From Pleurotus djamor (Eukaryota > Basidiomycota > Agaricomycetes > Agaricales > Pleurotaceae), in contig JAPEVF010000181.1 of NCBI GenBank assembly GCA_029747585.1, forward strand, positions 1 through 64,000: a stretch of 64,000 nucleotides of DNA. The letters are read 5' to 3'. This document shows positions 63,629 to 64,000 of this stretch, piece by piece (position 1 is the first letter of the stretch; each line of letters starts with the position of its first letter). The notes beneath the pieces were generated by a model. It was not told the origin of the DNA. It was given only the letters and a program-made list of their open reading frames with translations, and did not search any database. Both the position numbers and the translations under genes were made by a program.

Positions 63629-64000
63629 ATGTCCTCGTCGGAATCATACTCGAGGCGCCTCAAAAATGCAGCTGGAACAGTCCTCCACCATATCACTACT
63701 CACATAGGTGTGGGCATCGTATGCTCTGTCGCCTACTTTGACCCGTAGGTTCTCATAATTTTATGCGTTGTGTACTTTTTGACTTATGTTCTTCTACTAT
63801 TCTAGAGGTAACTGGAGTGTCGACCTCCAAGCCGGCTCGGATTTCCACTACCGGCCTATGCTTTTCGTCATTCTCTTGACGGGAATTGGTGCTATCGTAC
63901 TGCAAGTGCGTCCCTTCACTACATCACCTACCTTTTTTTTTCTGATTTTTGTACGGTTTAGACTCTCGCCTGCAAACTCGGGTGCGTTACCGGGATTGGT
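63629..64000 (+). CDS. Nramp divalent metal transporter (partial, 5' end)
   Basis: ATG 63629 (MSSSESYSRRLKNAAG). Exon 1 reads to VCSVAYFDP and an intron (GTAGGT...TTCTAG) joins it to GNWSVDLQAGSDFHY, giving the DPGN motif of TM1. After YRPMLFVILLTGIGAIVLQ a second intron (GTGCGT...TTTAG) leads to TLACKLGCVTGI, where the window ends. DPGNW and the LQAGS loop are hallmarks of the Nramp/Smf family, which takes up Mn2+, Fe2+ and other divalent ions with protons. The Asp and Asn of DPGN bind the metal. The rest of the gene lies downstream of the window. Confidence 0.92.

Overview
The window is nuclear DNA of a filamentous basidiomycete, most likely an agaricomycete. The genes are packed on both strands and broken by many introns of about 45-70 bases with GT...AG borders. 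The proteins (CK2 alpha, Vma7, Tim21, Med6, AP-3 sigma, PA200/Blm10, TRAX, class III GH18 chitinases) are eukaryotic and fungal in type. No rRNA, tRNA, CRISPR array, origin or recognisable transposon was seen. Gene limits below are start-codon to stop-codon spans including introns. Single ambiguous bases (n) are frequent at 15.6-17.6 kb and 28.2-36.1 kb, where frames are least reliable.

Layout: 1-218, end of an unrecognised gene. 0.4-1.5 kb, RXT2-like nuclear protein. 1.8-10.6 kb, proteasome activator BLM10/PA200 copy A. 11.0-13.2 kb, divergent pair HIT-domain protein and translin-associated factor X. 13.4-19.0 kb, three minus-strand genes (unknown two-exon protein, RING protein, unknown proline/serine-rich protein). 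19.7-21.3 kb, WRN-type 3'-5' exonuclease. 22.5-27.2 kb, tandem pair of secreted GH18 chitinases. 27.8-29.9 kb, divergent CK2 alpha and SET-domain genes. 30.6-35.5 kb, mitochondrial DnaJ (MDJ1-like) and an MFS transporter. 37.5-39.1 kb, choline/ethanolamine kinase. 39.8-42.2 kb, tandem CCCH zinc-finger protein. 43.9-47.7 kb, divergent SGT1/ecdysoneless and V-ATPase subunit F. 47.9-52.8 kb, Tim21, histone H3, a PhyH-type dioxygenase and an AIM18-like protein, all on the minus strand. 53.1-61.0 kb, BLM10/PA200 copy B. 61.1-61.9 kb, AP-3 sigma. 62.2-63.4 kb, Mediator subunit 6. 63.6 kb to the end, the start of an Nramp metal transporter.

Most genes are single-copy housekeeping functions with no operon-like logic. 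Two duplications stand out. BLM10/PA200 is present twice on the same strand, about 42 kb apart, and both copies keep the C-terminal Tyr-Tyr-Ala (HbYX) motif that docks on the 20S proteasome, with the last intron splitting the same Tyr codon. The two chitinases share an 8-base microexon but differ in their tails: one carries two CBM5/12 chitin-binding modules, the other a proline/threonine-rich tail. Other points of interest are a 21-base microexon that carries the first cysteine of a zinc finger, and a histone H3 whose tail appears lengthened just after K27.
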